Positions 34,720 through 43,978 of a DNA stretch of 64,000 bases are shown here, one piece after another; position 1 is the first letter of the stretch; the number at the start of each line of letters is the position of its first letter. The notes below the pieces were generated by a model. That model saw nothing but the letters and a program-made list of their open reading frames with translations, made no database searches and was not told the DNA's origin. A program made the translations under genes and the position numbers. Origin of the DNA: JAVJST01 sp965229715 (GTDB lineage: Bacteria > Pseudomonadota > Alphaproteobacteria > Rhodospirillales > Casp-alpha2); NCBI GenBank assembly GCA_965229715.1, contig CBDDJL010000002.1, forward strand, positions 2,421,566-2,485,565, given 5' to 3'.

Positions 34720-35586
34720 GTGTTCGCCGACTCGTTCCTGCCCAACCTCGCACTCTTCGTGCTCGGCCAGGCGGCGGCGTGGTTCTACCTGCGCACCGGC
34801 CGGTTCCTGATCGGCGCCGTCGCGACCGCGGCGTTGTGGATCGCGGCGGACTGGGCCGCGGTGGCGCGGTTCGCGTTCGAGAACGACACGCACTACCACG
34901 CGGCGCTGTTCACGATGCAGGGCACGGCCTTCGGGATCACCCTGCTGCTCGCGTATCAGCAGTGGCGGCGGCGCTGGTCACCGGCGAGTCGCCAACGTCA
35001 CGAGCGCTTCGCGGCGGGCATGGCGGCCTATCTGCGGCACGACCACGATGCGGCCCGAGCCGCGTTCCGCCGCCTCGTCGCGACCGATCCATGGGACGCG
35101 GCGGCGTGGCTCGCGCTCGGCAACGCGTATCGGCGATCGGGCGACGTCGGCGCGGCGCGCCGCTGCTATCGCCGCGGTCAGCGCGTGGACAAGCGTGGGG
35201 AGTACACCGAACTCGTCGGTCAGCTCGCGGATCGTGCGGCGCCGGCCCGACCCGCGCAATCGAGCGCGAAGGCCGAGCCGAAGCCCGCCCCGACGACGTC
35301 GGCGCCAACGAAAGCAGCGCCAGCGAAGCCGGCTCAAGTGAAGCCGGCCCACGTGAAACCGGCCCAGACCAGGCCTGCGCCAGCGAGCCCAACCGAGCCG
35401 AAGTCCGCGTTGCAGAAGCCCGTGCCCGAGCAGCCAGCACCCGAGAAGCCGGCGGCGAAGAAGCGGGCCGGAGTGCCGCCTGCCGCGACGAAGGCAAGCG
35501 CGAAGCGGTCGGTCGCCAAGGATCGGAAACGTCGCGCGGGCAAGGCAGCGCGCCCGAGTTCGGACGGCAAGTCACAGTCGGCCTGA
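34720..35586 (+). CDS. Membrane protein with one TPR and a Lys/Ala/Pro-rich histone-H1-like tail
   Basis: 288 residues from a GTG. Three hydrophobic segments (about 5-22, 28-45, 62-78) are followed by a TPR-like pair (AAYLRHDHDAARAAFRRLV, AWLALGNAYRRSGDVGAARR). From about residue 170 the protein is a repetitive tail of AKPA, VKPA, EKPA units that ends strongly basic (KRSVAKDRKRRAGKAARP). Such tails bind nucleic acids or acidic polymers; here it is joined to a membrane anchor. No named family is recognised. Confidence 0.65.
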   Translation: MFADSFLPNLALFVLGQAAAWFYLRTGRFLIGAVATAALWIAADWAAVARFAFENDTHYHAALFTMQGTAFGITLLLAYQQWRRRWSPASRQRHERFAAGMAAYLRHDHDAARAAFRRLVATDPWDAAAWLALGNAYRRSGDVGAARRCYRRGQRVDKRGEYTELVGQLADRAAPARPAQSSAKAEPKPAPTTSAPTKAAPAKPAQVKPAHVKPAQTRPAPASPTEPKSALQKPVPEQPAPEKPAAKKRAGVPPAATKASAKRSVAKDRKRRAGKAARPSSDGKSQSA

Positions 35587-35670
35587 CCATCCGCGCGTTT
35601 TCTCGACCCGGGAGTGGGGGACGACATCCGTGTGACGTTGTTGGGACAGCCCCGTGCAAGGAACTTCCCC

Positions 35671-37284
35671 ATGACGATGATCCGACTCACTCTCGCCGCG
35701 CTCGCGACCGGCGCGGTGCTGCAGGCGCAGAACAACCTGCCGCCCGTGCCCGTGCCGCCGCAGAACCCCATCACGCCGGCCAAGACGATCCTCGGCAAAC
35801 TGCTCTTCTGGGAAGAGCAGATGTCGAGCAACAACCGCGTGGCGTGCGGCACGTGCCACACCTTCGGCGCGGGCGGCGGCGACCTGCGACGGGCGCGGCA
35901 CCCGGGGCTGGACGGCGTGTTCCAGACGGCCGATGACGTCTTCGGTTCACCGGGGGTGCATCGCGCCGACACGCAGAACAGCTACCTCGACGACGCTGCG
36001 TTCGGGCACGCCGAGCAGGTCACCCGGCGCGCGTCGCCGAGCATGCTGACCGCTGCATGGTTCCCCGAGTTGTTCTGGGACGGCCGGGCGCGCACCACGT
36101 TCGTCGACCCGCAGACGGGCCAGACCTCGGTTCCCGCCGGTGGCGCGCTCGAGAGTCAGGCGATCGGACCGATCCTCGATGGCACCGAGATGGCGCACGA
36201 CGGTCGCACGTGGTCGCAGGCCGTGAGCAAGCTCGCGACAGCGGTGCCGATGGCGCTGGCGACCAATCTGCCGCCCGACATGGCGGCCGCGGTGCAGGGT
36301 GGCGCCACGTATCCGGACCTGTTCCAGAACGCGTTCGGCACGCCGGCGATCACCGCGGAGCGCATCGCGTTCGCGCTCGCGACCTACCAGCGGACGCTCG
36401 TGCCGAACCAGACGCCGTTCGATCTCGGCACGCTGACCGCCGCGCAGGCGCGTGGGTTGCAGGTGTTCCGCGGCCCGGGTCGTTGCGTGATCTGTCACAC
36501 GGACCAGAACGGGTTGTTCAGCGACCGGACGTTCCGCAATCTCGGTCTCCGGCCGATCAACGAGGACCGCGGTCGCCAGGAGGTCACCAACAACTTCCAG
36601 GATCGCGGCAGGTTCAAGGTGCCGAGTCTGCGCAACGTCGGCTTGCGGCGCAGCTTCATGCACAACGGCCAGTTCACGTCGGTCGCGGACGTCGTGGACT
36701 TCTACCGACTCGGTGGCGGGGCCTTCACCCCGAACAAGGACCCGCAGCTGCAGCCGCTCAACCTGCCGCCGTCGGCTCGCGCGGACCTGATCGAGTTCGT
36801 CGAGAACGGCCTCACTGATCCGCGCGTCGCAGCCGGTGTCTCGCCGTTCGATCGCCCGACGCTGCGCAGCGACGTCCTGCCGCCGAACGGCGTGCTCTAC
36901 GGGGCCGGGACTGCGGGCACGGGCGGCATCAGCCCGACGATACTCGCGGGTGTGCCGGCCAACCTCGGTCACGCGGACTTCAAGGTCGGCATCGGTGATG
37001 CGCAGGGCGCGGCCATTGCGGCGCTCCTGATCTCGCCGCTCCAGGGCCTGAGTTTCGCGAGCGGCGCGACGTTGTTCGTCGATCCGGGCTCGTCGGCCGT
37101 GAGCTTCCAGCTGCTCGCAGGCGCGCCAGGCGCAGCCGGCGCGGGCTGCGGCACCGCGCACTTCCCGCTGCCCTCCGACCCGGCGCTCGCGAGTCTCGTC
37201 GCCCACACGCAGTGGGTCGTGTTCGATTCGGGTTCGTTCGGCGGTCTCGCGGCCACGGCGGCGGCAACGGTCACGCTCTTCTGA
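35671..37284 (+). CDS. Di-haem cytochrome c peroxidase / MauG-like protein
   Basis: 537 residues from the ATG at 35671 with AAGGAA upstream. A signal peptide ends AVLQAQ. Two c-type haem sites, CGTCH and CVICH, lie in the order expected for the CcpA/MauG family; KVPSLRNVGLRRSFMHNGQF and SVADVVDFYRLGG are the usual second-domain blocks. After about residue 415 there is an extra C-terminal region of about 120 residues, ending in Ala- and Val-rich strands, typical of secreted planctomycete proteins. It reduces peroxide or oxidises an unknown substrate outside the cytoplasm. Confidence 0.85.
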   Translation: MTMIRLTLAALATGAVLQAQNNLPPVPVPPQNPITPAKTILGKLLFWEEQMSSNNRVACGTCHTFGAGGGDLRRARHPGLDGVFQTADDVFGSPGVHRADTQNSYLDDAAFGHAEQVTRRASPSMLTAAWFPELFWDGRARTTFVDPQTGQTSVPAGGALESQAIGPILDGTEMAHDGRTWSQAVSKLATAVPMALATNLPPDMAAAVQGGATYPDLFQNAFGTPAITAERIAFALATYQRTLVPNQTPFDLGTLTAAQARGLQVFRGPGRCVICHTDQNGLFSDRTFRNLGLRPINEDRGRQEVTNNFQDRGRFKVPSLRNVGLRRSFMHNGQFTSVADVVDFYRLGGGAFTPNKDPQLQPLNLPPSARADLIEFVENGLTDPRVAAGVSPFDRPTLRSDVLPPNGVLYGAGTAGTGGISPTILAGVPANLGHADFKVGIGDAQGAAIAALLISPLQGLSFASGATLFVDPGSSAVSFQLLAGAPGAAGAGCGTAHFPLPSDPALASLVAHTQWVVFDSGSFGGLAATAAATVTLF

Positions 37285-37313
37285 GCGGTCGCGGCGCCGC
37301 CCGCCGCCGCGTA

Positions 37314-39069
37314 CTAGTTGCCGAGCATCAACTCGAGTCCGTTGCTCGCGACGACGCCGAGCGGGTTCGGGTTGGACGCGGGATCGAAGCCAGCGGCCTG
37401 CACGATCATGCGGACGCCCGCGAAGCGCGGGATGACGAACGGCACGGTCACCTGCGTCGCGCCGCCAGGCAGGACGAGCTGCACGGACAGCTGGTTGCCG
37501 TACTGAAAACAGTCCGGCATGCCGATCCCGGCGAGCGACATCCCGGGATCGAACTTCTGGAAACCGAAGACGACCCCGACGAACGCCGCGGTCGGTGACA
37601 CGTTGTCGACCACGAGCCCGATCTGCGTCATCATCGCCGGCGGCGCATCGGCGGTGATCGTCAGCGGCGCGATGTCGGTCGCCGCGGTGCCGAGCGGGCC
37701 GGCGGCGGCCAGCGTCGACAGATCGAAGTTGCCCGGGTCGAGCGCCGGACCGCCGGGGCTGTAGCCGATGAGCCAGCCATCCCCGCCGGGCCACGTGCTC
37801 GCGCTCGTCGTGTCGAGCGCGCCGAACACGATCGCGACGTTCCCCGTGCTGCGGTCGAACTGGAACTGGAACGTGCTCGGGGTCACGCCAGGCACCTGGC
37901 CGTCGTAGCCGACCACCGCGTCCCACGTGATGATCGAGACGTTGCCGATCTCCTCGAAGAACACGCCGCCGCTCGCCGGATCGTCGGGGATCAGGTCGCG
38001 CCACGCGGCCCACGCCGCGTTCGGCCAGCTGAGCAATTCGGCGGGCGACGGCGAGAAGTCGAACGCGGCGCCGTTGGGTGCTGTGGCGACGTGGCCGTTC
38101 GAACCGACCGTCAGCATCGCGGCCGATCCACCCGGATACGGCAGCGGGGTCGCGAGCAGCACGGTCGTTTCCGCGTCGTCCGCGAGGTTGAGGTTGAAGG
38201 CCGTGGCGCTCGGTGGCACGAACGCGACCGAGCTCGAACTCACGTCGTAGGCGCCGGCGTTGAGCGTGAGCTCGAACGCCGTGTTGGCGAGGTCGATCGC
38301 CGCCGTCGTCGGGAAGAACTCGTAGAACGACGTGTAGGCCGCGACACAGCCCGAGCCGAACTCGGTGAACGCCGCGCAGCCCGTGAGGTCCGCGACGTCG
38401 TAGCCGCCCGCACCGTTCGGCCAGCCACTCGATCGTGCGATTCTCGAGCGCCGATGCGCCCCCGGTCGGATCGTTCTCGTGCAGCACCGGCGCGCTCGTG
38501 CTGAATGGCGTGCTCAGGAACGTCACCGCGTTTGCCGTCGCGTTGGCGCCCGGACTCGCGCCGACGAGCCACGGCGACGTGTTGTGCGCGATGTCCTGAC
38601 CGTAGGCGCAGCGGATCGCGCCGCCATCGATCAGCACGAGCTGGAACGTGTGCGGCGTGAGCCCGCGAAACTCGTAGACGCCGCGCCACGTGATCACTGC
38701 GTGCGCGGGGTCGGTGCCGTTGGCCGGGACCGCGTTGAACCAGACGTTGCCGCTGCCGCCGGCGCTCGGGTCGAGGTCGACCCAGAACGGGCAGATGCGC
38801 GCGAACGCCGCGCCGTTGAGGGCGACGGGATCGGGATCGGGGTCGGCCTGACCGCCGCCGCCGCCGAGCGTGACGTAGCCGTTGTCGCAGACCTGGATGG
38901 CCGTCCACGTGCCGCCATCGAACGCGAAGCTGAAGCCGAGGGCCTGGGGCGCCGAGACGGACTCGTCACCGAGTGCGAGGTTGGTGCCGTAGTCGGCGAT
39001 CCAGCACGGCAGCTGGGCCTGCGCCGTGCCCGCGGCGAGCACGATTGCGAGGAGGACGGATCGGGTCAT
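37314..39069 (-). pseudogene. Exported beta-rich hypothetical protein, interrupted by a frameshift
   Basis: A signal peptide (MTRSVLLAIVLAAGTAQAQ) starts at 39069. The N-terminal domain includes GFSFAFDGGTWTAIQVCDNG and WVDLDPSAGGSGNVWF, a nidogen-like or fibre-associated beta domain. Near 38415-38430 the frame changes: RTIEWL continues in another frame as WPNGAGGYDVADLTGCAAF and runs on to 37314. A second copy of the same kind of domain follows (AAWRDLIPDDPASGGVFFEE), then a C-terminal segment ending LGVVASNGLELMLGN. The total is one base off a whole number of codons. A sequencing indel is as likely as true inactivation. Confidence 0.75.
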
Positions 39070-39229
39070 GTTCAAGCTGGCTACACGCTCCCTTCATGCG
39101 AGGGTGGCACAAGGGAGTGGCACGCTGGGGTGGCGTGCGGAAGGCGGACGGCGAAGGTGCAGCGGGGTTCTGCGAGGTGGCGGGCGGGCGCGCGCGCCGC
39201 AGAAGCATAGCAGGTCCGAGCCCCCTCGC

Positions 39230-41134
39230 TCAGCCGAGGTCGGCGCCGCCTTCGAACTCGAAGCCGCTGCGATACTCGGCGCGCTCCTGCAGATGATCGA
39301 CGAGCGCGAGGAGGTCCGGGTCACCCGCGAGCGTCGCGCTGTCGCCGATCACCGTGAGGTGCCGACGGGCCCGTGTCAACGCGACGTTGAGGCGCCGAAG
39401 TTCGCGCAGGAACCCGACGTCGGCGTTTGCGTTGCTGCGCACGAGGGACACGACGGTGGCCTCCTGCTCGCGGCCCTGCAGGCTGTCCACCGTCCCGATT
39501 TCGATCTTCGTGTCGAGTCGCGTTCGCAGCAGCTGCACCTGCGCGTTGTACGGCGTGATGACCGCGATCGCCGCCGGCTCGACGCCGGCCGCGACCAGGC
39601 CGTCCACGACCGTCTGGACGAGCGCCGCTTCGCCCGGGTTGGCCTTCGAGCCGTCGTCGTCGCCGGCCGTCTCCTCGTGACCGCACCCGGCCGTGTCGAT
39701 GAAGCGCAGGGGCACCGCGGTCGCCGCGCTGGCCGCGACGCCGTCGAGGTCCGTCAGCAGGTGCCCTTTGACCGCCGGCGCGGCGTGGAGCCGGCCGTCG
39801 TAGAAGCGCTGGGCCGAGAAGCTCATGATCGCTTCGTGCATGCGGTACTGCAGCGTCAGCTGCCGCGCGCAGACCGCGGTCATGGGGTGGTGCACCAACC
39901 GTTCGAACAACGTGGTCGCGAGGCCGCCGGCGATGGCCGCGGCCGAGAGGATCGTCGGCGGCAACTGCCGGTGGTCGCCGGCGAGCAGCACGCGCCGCGC
40001 GCGGGCGAGCGGGATCCAGCACGACGCCTCGATCGCCTGCGCCGCTTCGTCGATGACGAGCTGATCGAACGTCGAATGGCGCAGCAGGCGGTCGGCTGCG
40101 CCCGTGTTCGTCGCGAGCACGACCTCGGCGCCGTCCACGATGCCGCGGGTGATTGCGGTCTCGAGCTGGCGCAGTTCGCGGCGGCGGGCGCGGACCTCGG
40201 CATGCGCCTCGCGGCGCGACCGACGGCCGTCCGCGCGCTGCACGGCGCGCAGCCCCTGCTCCACCTCGCGCCGCACCGTCTTGAGCAGCTTCTGTTCCGG
40301 AGCGCGTTCGACCTGAGCCGCGAGCGTCGTGGCGAGCACCGCGTCGCTGACGCGCGCCGGGTGACCGAGTCGGACGATGCGCAGACCGGCAGCCGCGAGC
40401 CGTTCGGCGACGTTGTCGACCGCGACGTTCGACGGTGCAGTCGCGAGCACGCGTTCGCCGCGTGACGTCACCTGCCGGATGAACTCGACGAGCGCCGTCG
40501 TCTTGCCCGTGCCGGGCGGACCATGAACGAGCGCGACCGTGCGCGCACCGAGCGCGTGGCGGATCGCGTCGCGCTGGGAATCGTCGAGGGTGGCGTCGAA
40601 CCACGCGGGCTCGGGAACCTCGGCGAACTCGGGCTCGCGCTCGTGGAACAGGGTCGCGACGAGATCGCGCCGGTCGACTTCGGGATCCCCGGCGAGGTCG
40701 TCGAGCGCAGCCTCGAGCCGCTGCCACGTGACGTCGGATGCGAGCTTGTCGAGGCGAACGAGCGGTGGCAGATCCGCGTCGTCCTGGTCCAGCGTGACGG
40801 TCAACGTGTCACGTCGCACGCGCGCGATCACCCCCGTGGCGACCGGGTCCCGGTCGCGGTGCTCGCGCAACGCCACGAGGTCGCCGGGCCCGAGCCGGTG
40901 CGCCGGCAGTTCGTCCTGGCTGCGGCTGCTGCGCACGACGGCCTGCACGGCCCCGCCGAGACCGGGCAACAGGTCCACGACCTCGAGCCGCAGCAGCGTC
41001 GTGCCGCGGGCCGTCAACTCCTGGTCGGAGCGGTCGCGCAGCAGCCGTTCGGCCGCTTCGCGTTCGGCGTCGCGCTCGAGCGCGAGCAGGTGGCGATGGC
41101 GCGCGATGAAGTCAGGGCGGGGGAGCGGCGGCAC
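39230..41134 (-). CDS. Superfamily 1B DNA/RNA helicase, IGHMBP2/Upf1-like
   Basis: 634 residues from a GTG at 41134, where the family N-terminus begins; a TTG farther upstream is open but adds unrelated sequence. Helicase motifs: I GPPGTGKTTAL, Ia TAPSNVAVDNV, II VIDEAAQAIE, III GDHRQLPPT, IV LQYRMHEAI, V GTVDSLQGREQEATVVSLVR, VI NVALTRARRHLTVIGD. A beta-barrel precedes motif I and a long helical stalk follows Ia. It probably unwinds DNA or RNA 5' to 3'; substrate is unknown. Confidence 0.88.
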   Translation of the reverse strand: MPPLPRPDFIARHRHLLALERDAEREAAERLLRDRSDQELTARGTTLLRLEVVDLLPGLGGAVQAVVRSSRSQDELPAHRLGPGDLVALREHRDRDPVATGVIARVRRDTLTVTLDQDDADLPPLVRLDKLASDVTWQRLEAALDDLAGDPEVDRRDLVATLFHEREPEFAEVPEPAWFDATLDDSQRDAIRHALGARTVALVHGPPGTGKTTALVEFIRQVTSRGERVLATAPSNVAVDNVAERLAAAGLRIVRLGHPARVSDAVLATTLAAQVERAPEQKLLKTVRREVEQGLRAVQRADGRRSRREAHAEVRARRRELRQLETAITRGIVDGAEVVLATNTGAADRLLRHSTFDQLVIDEAAQAIEASCWIPLARARRVLLAGDHRQLPPTILSAAAIAGGLATTLFERLVHHPMTAVCARQLTLQYRMHEAIMSFSAQRFYDGRLHAAPAVKGHLLTDLDGVAASAATAVPLRFIDTAGCGHEETAGDDDGSKANPGEAALVQTVVDGLVAAGVEPAAIAVITPYNAQVQLLRTRLDTKIEIGTVDSLQGREQEATVVSLVRSNANADVGFLRELRRLNVALTRARRHLTVIGDSATLAGDPDLLALVDHLQERAEYRSGFEFEGGADLG

Positions 41135-41210
41135 CCGAGAACTGGAACGCGCGGCAGACGAGGGCGCCAGCACGGATCGCGCGGCTCGGTCCCATCGCGC
41201 CGAACGCAAG

Positions 41211-41240
41211 CGGCCCGCCGGTTGGGTAGCCGGCGGGCCG
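41211..41240. terminator. Strong intergenic hairpin
   Basis: Perfect 11-bp stem CGGCCCGCCGG / CCGGCGGGCCG with an 8-nt loop, between the helicase and the zinc-ribbon gene, both on the minus strand. No T-run follows on either strand, so it could be a GC-rich terminator or an RNA-processing site. Confidence 0.5.
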
Positions 41241-41345
41241 TTGCGGGGATCAGGGTAGCGGTCGGTGCTCGCCTTGCCTCGTGGTGGCGAGCGGTGTGGT
41301 GTTCGGCGTCGGGGGGGGCCGAAGCGATTCGGGGGGTGGTGGCGA

Positions 41346-41531
41346 CTACGAAGCCTGCCACTTGTGGCGCTGCACCCGCTCCTGAAAGCTCTCCTTGTCC
41401 TCGCGGCTGAACAACCGCACGCGGTTGCCGCAGTCGACGCAGTAGGAATGGTTGACGCTCATCATGAAGCGGACGTAGCCCTTGCACTCGTCGCAGTACT
41501 TCGTCTCGTTGTAGTAGTCGCAGGTGCCCAT
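41346..41531 (-). CDS. Small zinc-ribbon protein
   Basis: 61 residues from the ATG at 41531, with AAGGAAG upstream. Cys pairs KYCDECKG and SYCVDCGN form a CxxC...CxxC ribbon; a further Cys is at residue 4. The remainder is a basic, helical tail (ESFQERVQRHKW). Probably a nucleic-acid or protein adaptor. Family not recognised. Confidence 0.65.
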   Translation of the reverse strand: MGTCDYYNETKYCDECKGYVRFMMSVNHSYCVDCGNRVRLFSREDKESFQERVQRHKWQAS

Positions 41532-41785
41532 GTTCGTTTCTTCCTTCTTGCTGCCGGTGGTCAGGCTTCGATCGGTGAAGAGCAACTCGCTTGCCAACTG
41601 GCGTCATCGGCGCGTGATTGTCGCCGGACGCGCCATGGCATCGGCGCGAACCGTGCATGCGACCACCGGTGCCGGCCTGCCGTCGAACGGCAACGACCGT
41701 CGGCCGACGTAGACGGTCGGGGCGGCAGCGGTCGACGGGCGATTCGCAGCCGGCGATGCGATGGGTGAATCACTGCGAACGTCGC

Positions 41786-41808
41786 ATTCGGGCGACGGTC
41801 GCCCGAAT
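41786..41808 (-). terminator. Terminator-like hairpin after queG
   Basis: 10-bp stem ATTCGGGCGA / TCGCCCGAAT with a 3-nt loop, 4 nt beyond the queG stop. There is no T-run. The rest of the 281-bp gap 41532-41812 shows no gene. Confidence 0.5.
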
Positions 41809-41812
41809 CGGA

Positions 41813-42959
41813 CTACTCGTCCGACTGCGCGCCGCCGGCGAGTGCGTGCTCGAGCTCGGCCCGCACGCGCGTGTCGTCTTCGTTGCGCAGCGCCGTCGCG
41901 AGCGCCGTGTGTCGCGGCTCGATGCGACCGATCGCCCACGCCGCGTGACCGCGCACGATCGGGTCGGGGTCGCGCAGCGCGTCGGACAGGCTCGGCAACG
42001 CGGCTGGATCGCGCCGATTGCCGAGCACGATCGCGGCGTTGCGCCGCAGGCCCGAGTGCGTCCGCGCGCCGCATCGCCGTCCCCGTCACCTCCGCGTCGT
42101 ACCTGTCGGCGTCCATCGCCAGGACGTCGACGATCGTCCACGTCGCGACGACGCGATGCGGCCGCAGGTCGGGGTCGCGGTCGTCGCCCGTTTCGCGTCA
42201 GAGCCGGGCTCTTGCGCGTGAACGGGCAGACCTCGAGGCACACGTCGCAGCCGAACAGCCAGTCGCCCTGCGCGCGCCGCATCGCCTCCGGCACGAAGCC
42301 GCGCAACTCGATCGTCGTGTAGCTGAGGCAGCGGCGCGCGTCGACCTGGAACGGCGCCGTGATCGCGCCGGTGGGGCAGGCGTCGAGGCATGCGGTGCAC
42401 GTGCCGCACGAGCCGCTGCCGGCCCATCGACGGGCAGCTCCATGTCGGTCAACAGTTCGCCGAGCAGCAGGTACGGCCCGTGCGTCGGCGAGATCACCAT
42501 CGCGCTCTTGGCCAGGAAGCCGATCCCGGCGCGCTGCGCGAGCGCGCGCTCCAGGGCCGGCACGGCGTCGGTGCCGCCGATCATCGTGCCGCGCGGCACG
42601 CCCAGGCCTTCGAGCCGATCGCGCAACGCGGTCACCCGCGTGCCGAGCCAGCGGTGGTAATCGCGCCCGACCGCGTAGCGCGCGACCCGGCCGCCGCCGG
42701 GCAGCTCGCCGGGCGGCCCGCCGTAGTCCGCGGCGACGGCGATCGTCGACCGCACCCCGGCGCGCCACCGGGTCGGCTCCACGATGCGGTCGCGGTTCTT
42801 CGCGAGATACTCCATCTCGCCATGGCGCCCGGCTTCGAGCCAGTCCAGGAACCGCTCGCCGTCCGCGCCGGGCCCGGCTGGGCCGAACCGCACGAGCTCG
42901 AACCCCAGGTCGTGTGCCAGTTCGCGGATCTCGGTCGGGGACAGCGGGGGGCGCGGCAT
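41813..42959 (-). pseudogene. queG: Epoxyqueuosine reductase with three frameshifts
   Basis: Starts at 42959 (MPRPPLSPTEIRELAHDLGF). Residues 1-180 include RFLDWLEAGRHGEMEYLAKN and the cobalamin-domain blocks. Near 42409-42425 the frame shifts just before the ferredoxin motif CGTCTACLDACPTGAI, with CDVCLEVCPF after it. Near 42189-42200 it shifts again, and near 42058-42070 a third time, after which HEAT-like repeats (LSDALRDPDPIVRGHAAWAI) run to the stop at 41813. Each break is repaired by adding one base. The enzyme reduces epoxyqueuosine to queuosine, using B12 and two 4Fe-4S clusters. Clustered base losses suggest sequence errors, though true loss is possible. Confidence 0.88.
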
Positions 42960-43013
42960 GGCCCGCGGATGCTACCCTCAAGCCGCGGGCCCCGGGCGGC
43001 CGATGCCACGGGC

Positions 43014-43781
43014 ATGTCGACACCTCCTGTGGAAGCGCCCGTCGGGCCGCCGGCGGCCGCCGGCGAGTACGTGCTGCCCAAGCCGGGCCGCGGCGCTGGG
43101 GATCTCGTCGTGGCTACGGCGCCGACGCACCGCTGGCATCGCGATGCGGACGTCGCGCGTGGGCTCGGTCAACGCATTGCGACGCTCGCCGCGTGTCAGG
43201 ATCAGTTCCTCACCGAACTGCGCAGTCGCCTCGAGGACGCCACGGACTCGGTCGCCGAAGCGGGTCGGGCGCGGCTGCAGAAGACGCTGCAGTCGGCACT
43301 CGGCGTGCTCGAGTGGTGCGACGCCGTGCAGCGCGAACTGGCGGAGGAGGCTGATCACGCCAACCGCGGGCTGCAGCCGATCGACCTCGCGGCCAGCTGC
43401 AGCGATCTCGCGATGCAGTGGGCGGGCAGCAATCGGACCGTTCACGTTCGCGGTGACGCGGACCGGCTGTGGTGGGGCGACATGGGTCGCTTCGCCGAGA
43501 CGGTGCACGCCGGCCTCGACCTCGTCGCCGCGCGCTGTCGCGATGCGAGCACCCTCGTCATCGAGATCGACTCGGCCGGCGGCGGCGACCCGGACCGCGA
43601 TCGCCAGGGGCCGCAGCTGCACATCGCCGGTGCGGGCGAGCCGGCGAGCTCCGTCGATCCGACGATCGTCCGCACGTTCCGCCAGGCGGCCGAGCGGCTC
43701 GGGGCGCGGGTCTGGGCCGATGCGCTCGGTCCGGCCAGCACGGGCTTCGTGCTCGCGCTGCCGGCTTCGCCGCGGGACTGA
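43014..43781 (+). CDS. Degenerate histidine-kinase-like protein
   Basis: 255 residues from the ATG at 43014. Residues about 55-120 form a two-helix bundle like a dimerisation/phosphotransfer domain (RLQKTLQSALGVLEWCDAVQ) but have no phospho-acceptor His in the usual place. The following part has an ATPase-like outline (VHVRGDADRLWWGDMGRFAE, LGARVWADALGPASTGFVLALP) but lacks the N, G1 and G2 boxes. It may be a catalytically dead kinase used as a binding partner. The ECF sigma gene follows after about 200 bp. Confidence 0.5.
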   Translation: MSTPPVEAPVGPPAAAGEYVLPKPGRGAGDLVVATAPTHRWHRDADVARGLGQRIATLAACQDQFLTELRSRLEDATDSVAEAGRARLQKTLQSALGVLEWCDAVQRELAEEADHANRGLQPIDLAASCSDLAMQWAGSNRTVHVRGDADRLWWGDMGRFAETVHAGLDLVAARCRDASTLVIEIDSAGGGDPDRDRQGPQLHIAGAGEPASSVDPTIVRTFRQAAERLGARVWADALGPASTGFVLALPASPRD

Positions 43782-43978
43782 TGCCTTGGGTGTGGATCCG
43801 GCGGGAGCCCGATCCGTGGCGAAGTGCGGCTCCGGGATAATTTGCGGCTAGCCGTATAGCGTTCCGGTGGTCGTGACTTCCCGAACGGGCTCGGCTATGG
43901 CAAGATGTGACTGGTCCGCGGCCCCGCCGCGGCCCATTTGACCTTGGCCAAGCGACTGGCCGACCTCCGCTTCCCGTC

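Noticed and set aside
35947..39075. A 1042-codon open frame on the minus strand
   Set aside because: Only its first 220 or so codons are real (signal peptide and first domain). After the frameshift near 38,420 it runs in a wrong frame and is antisense to the peroxidase gene.
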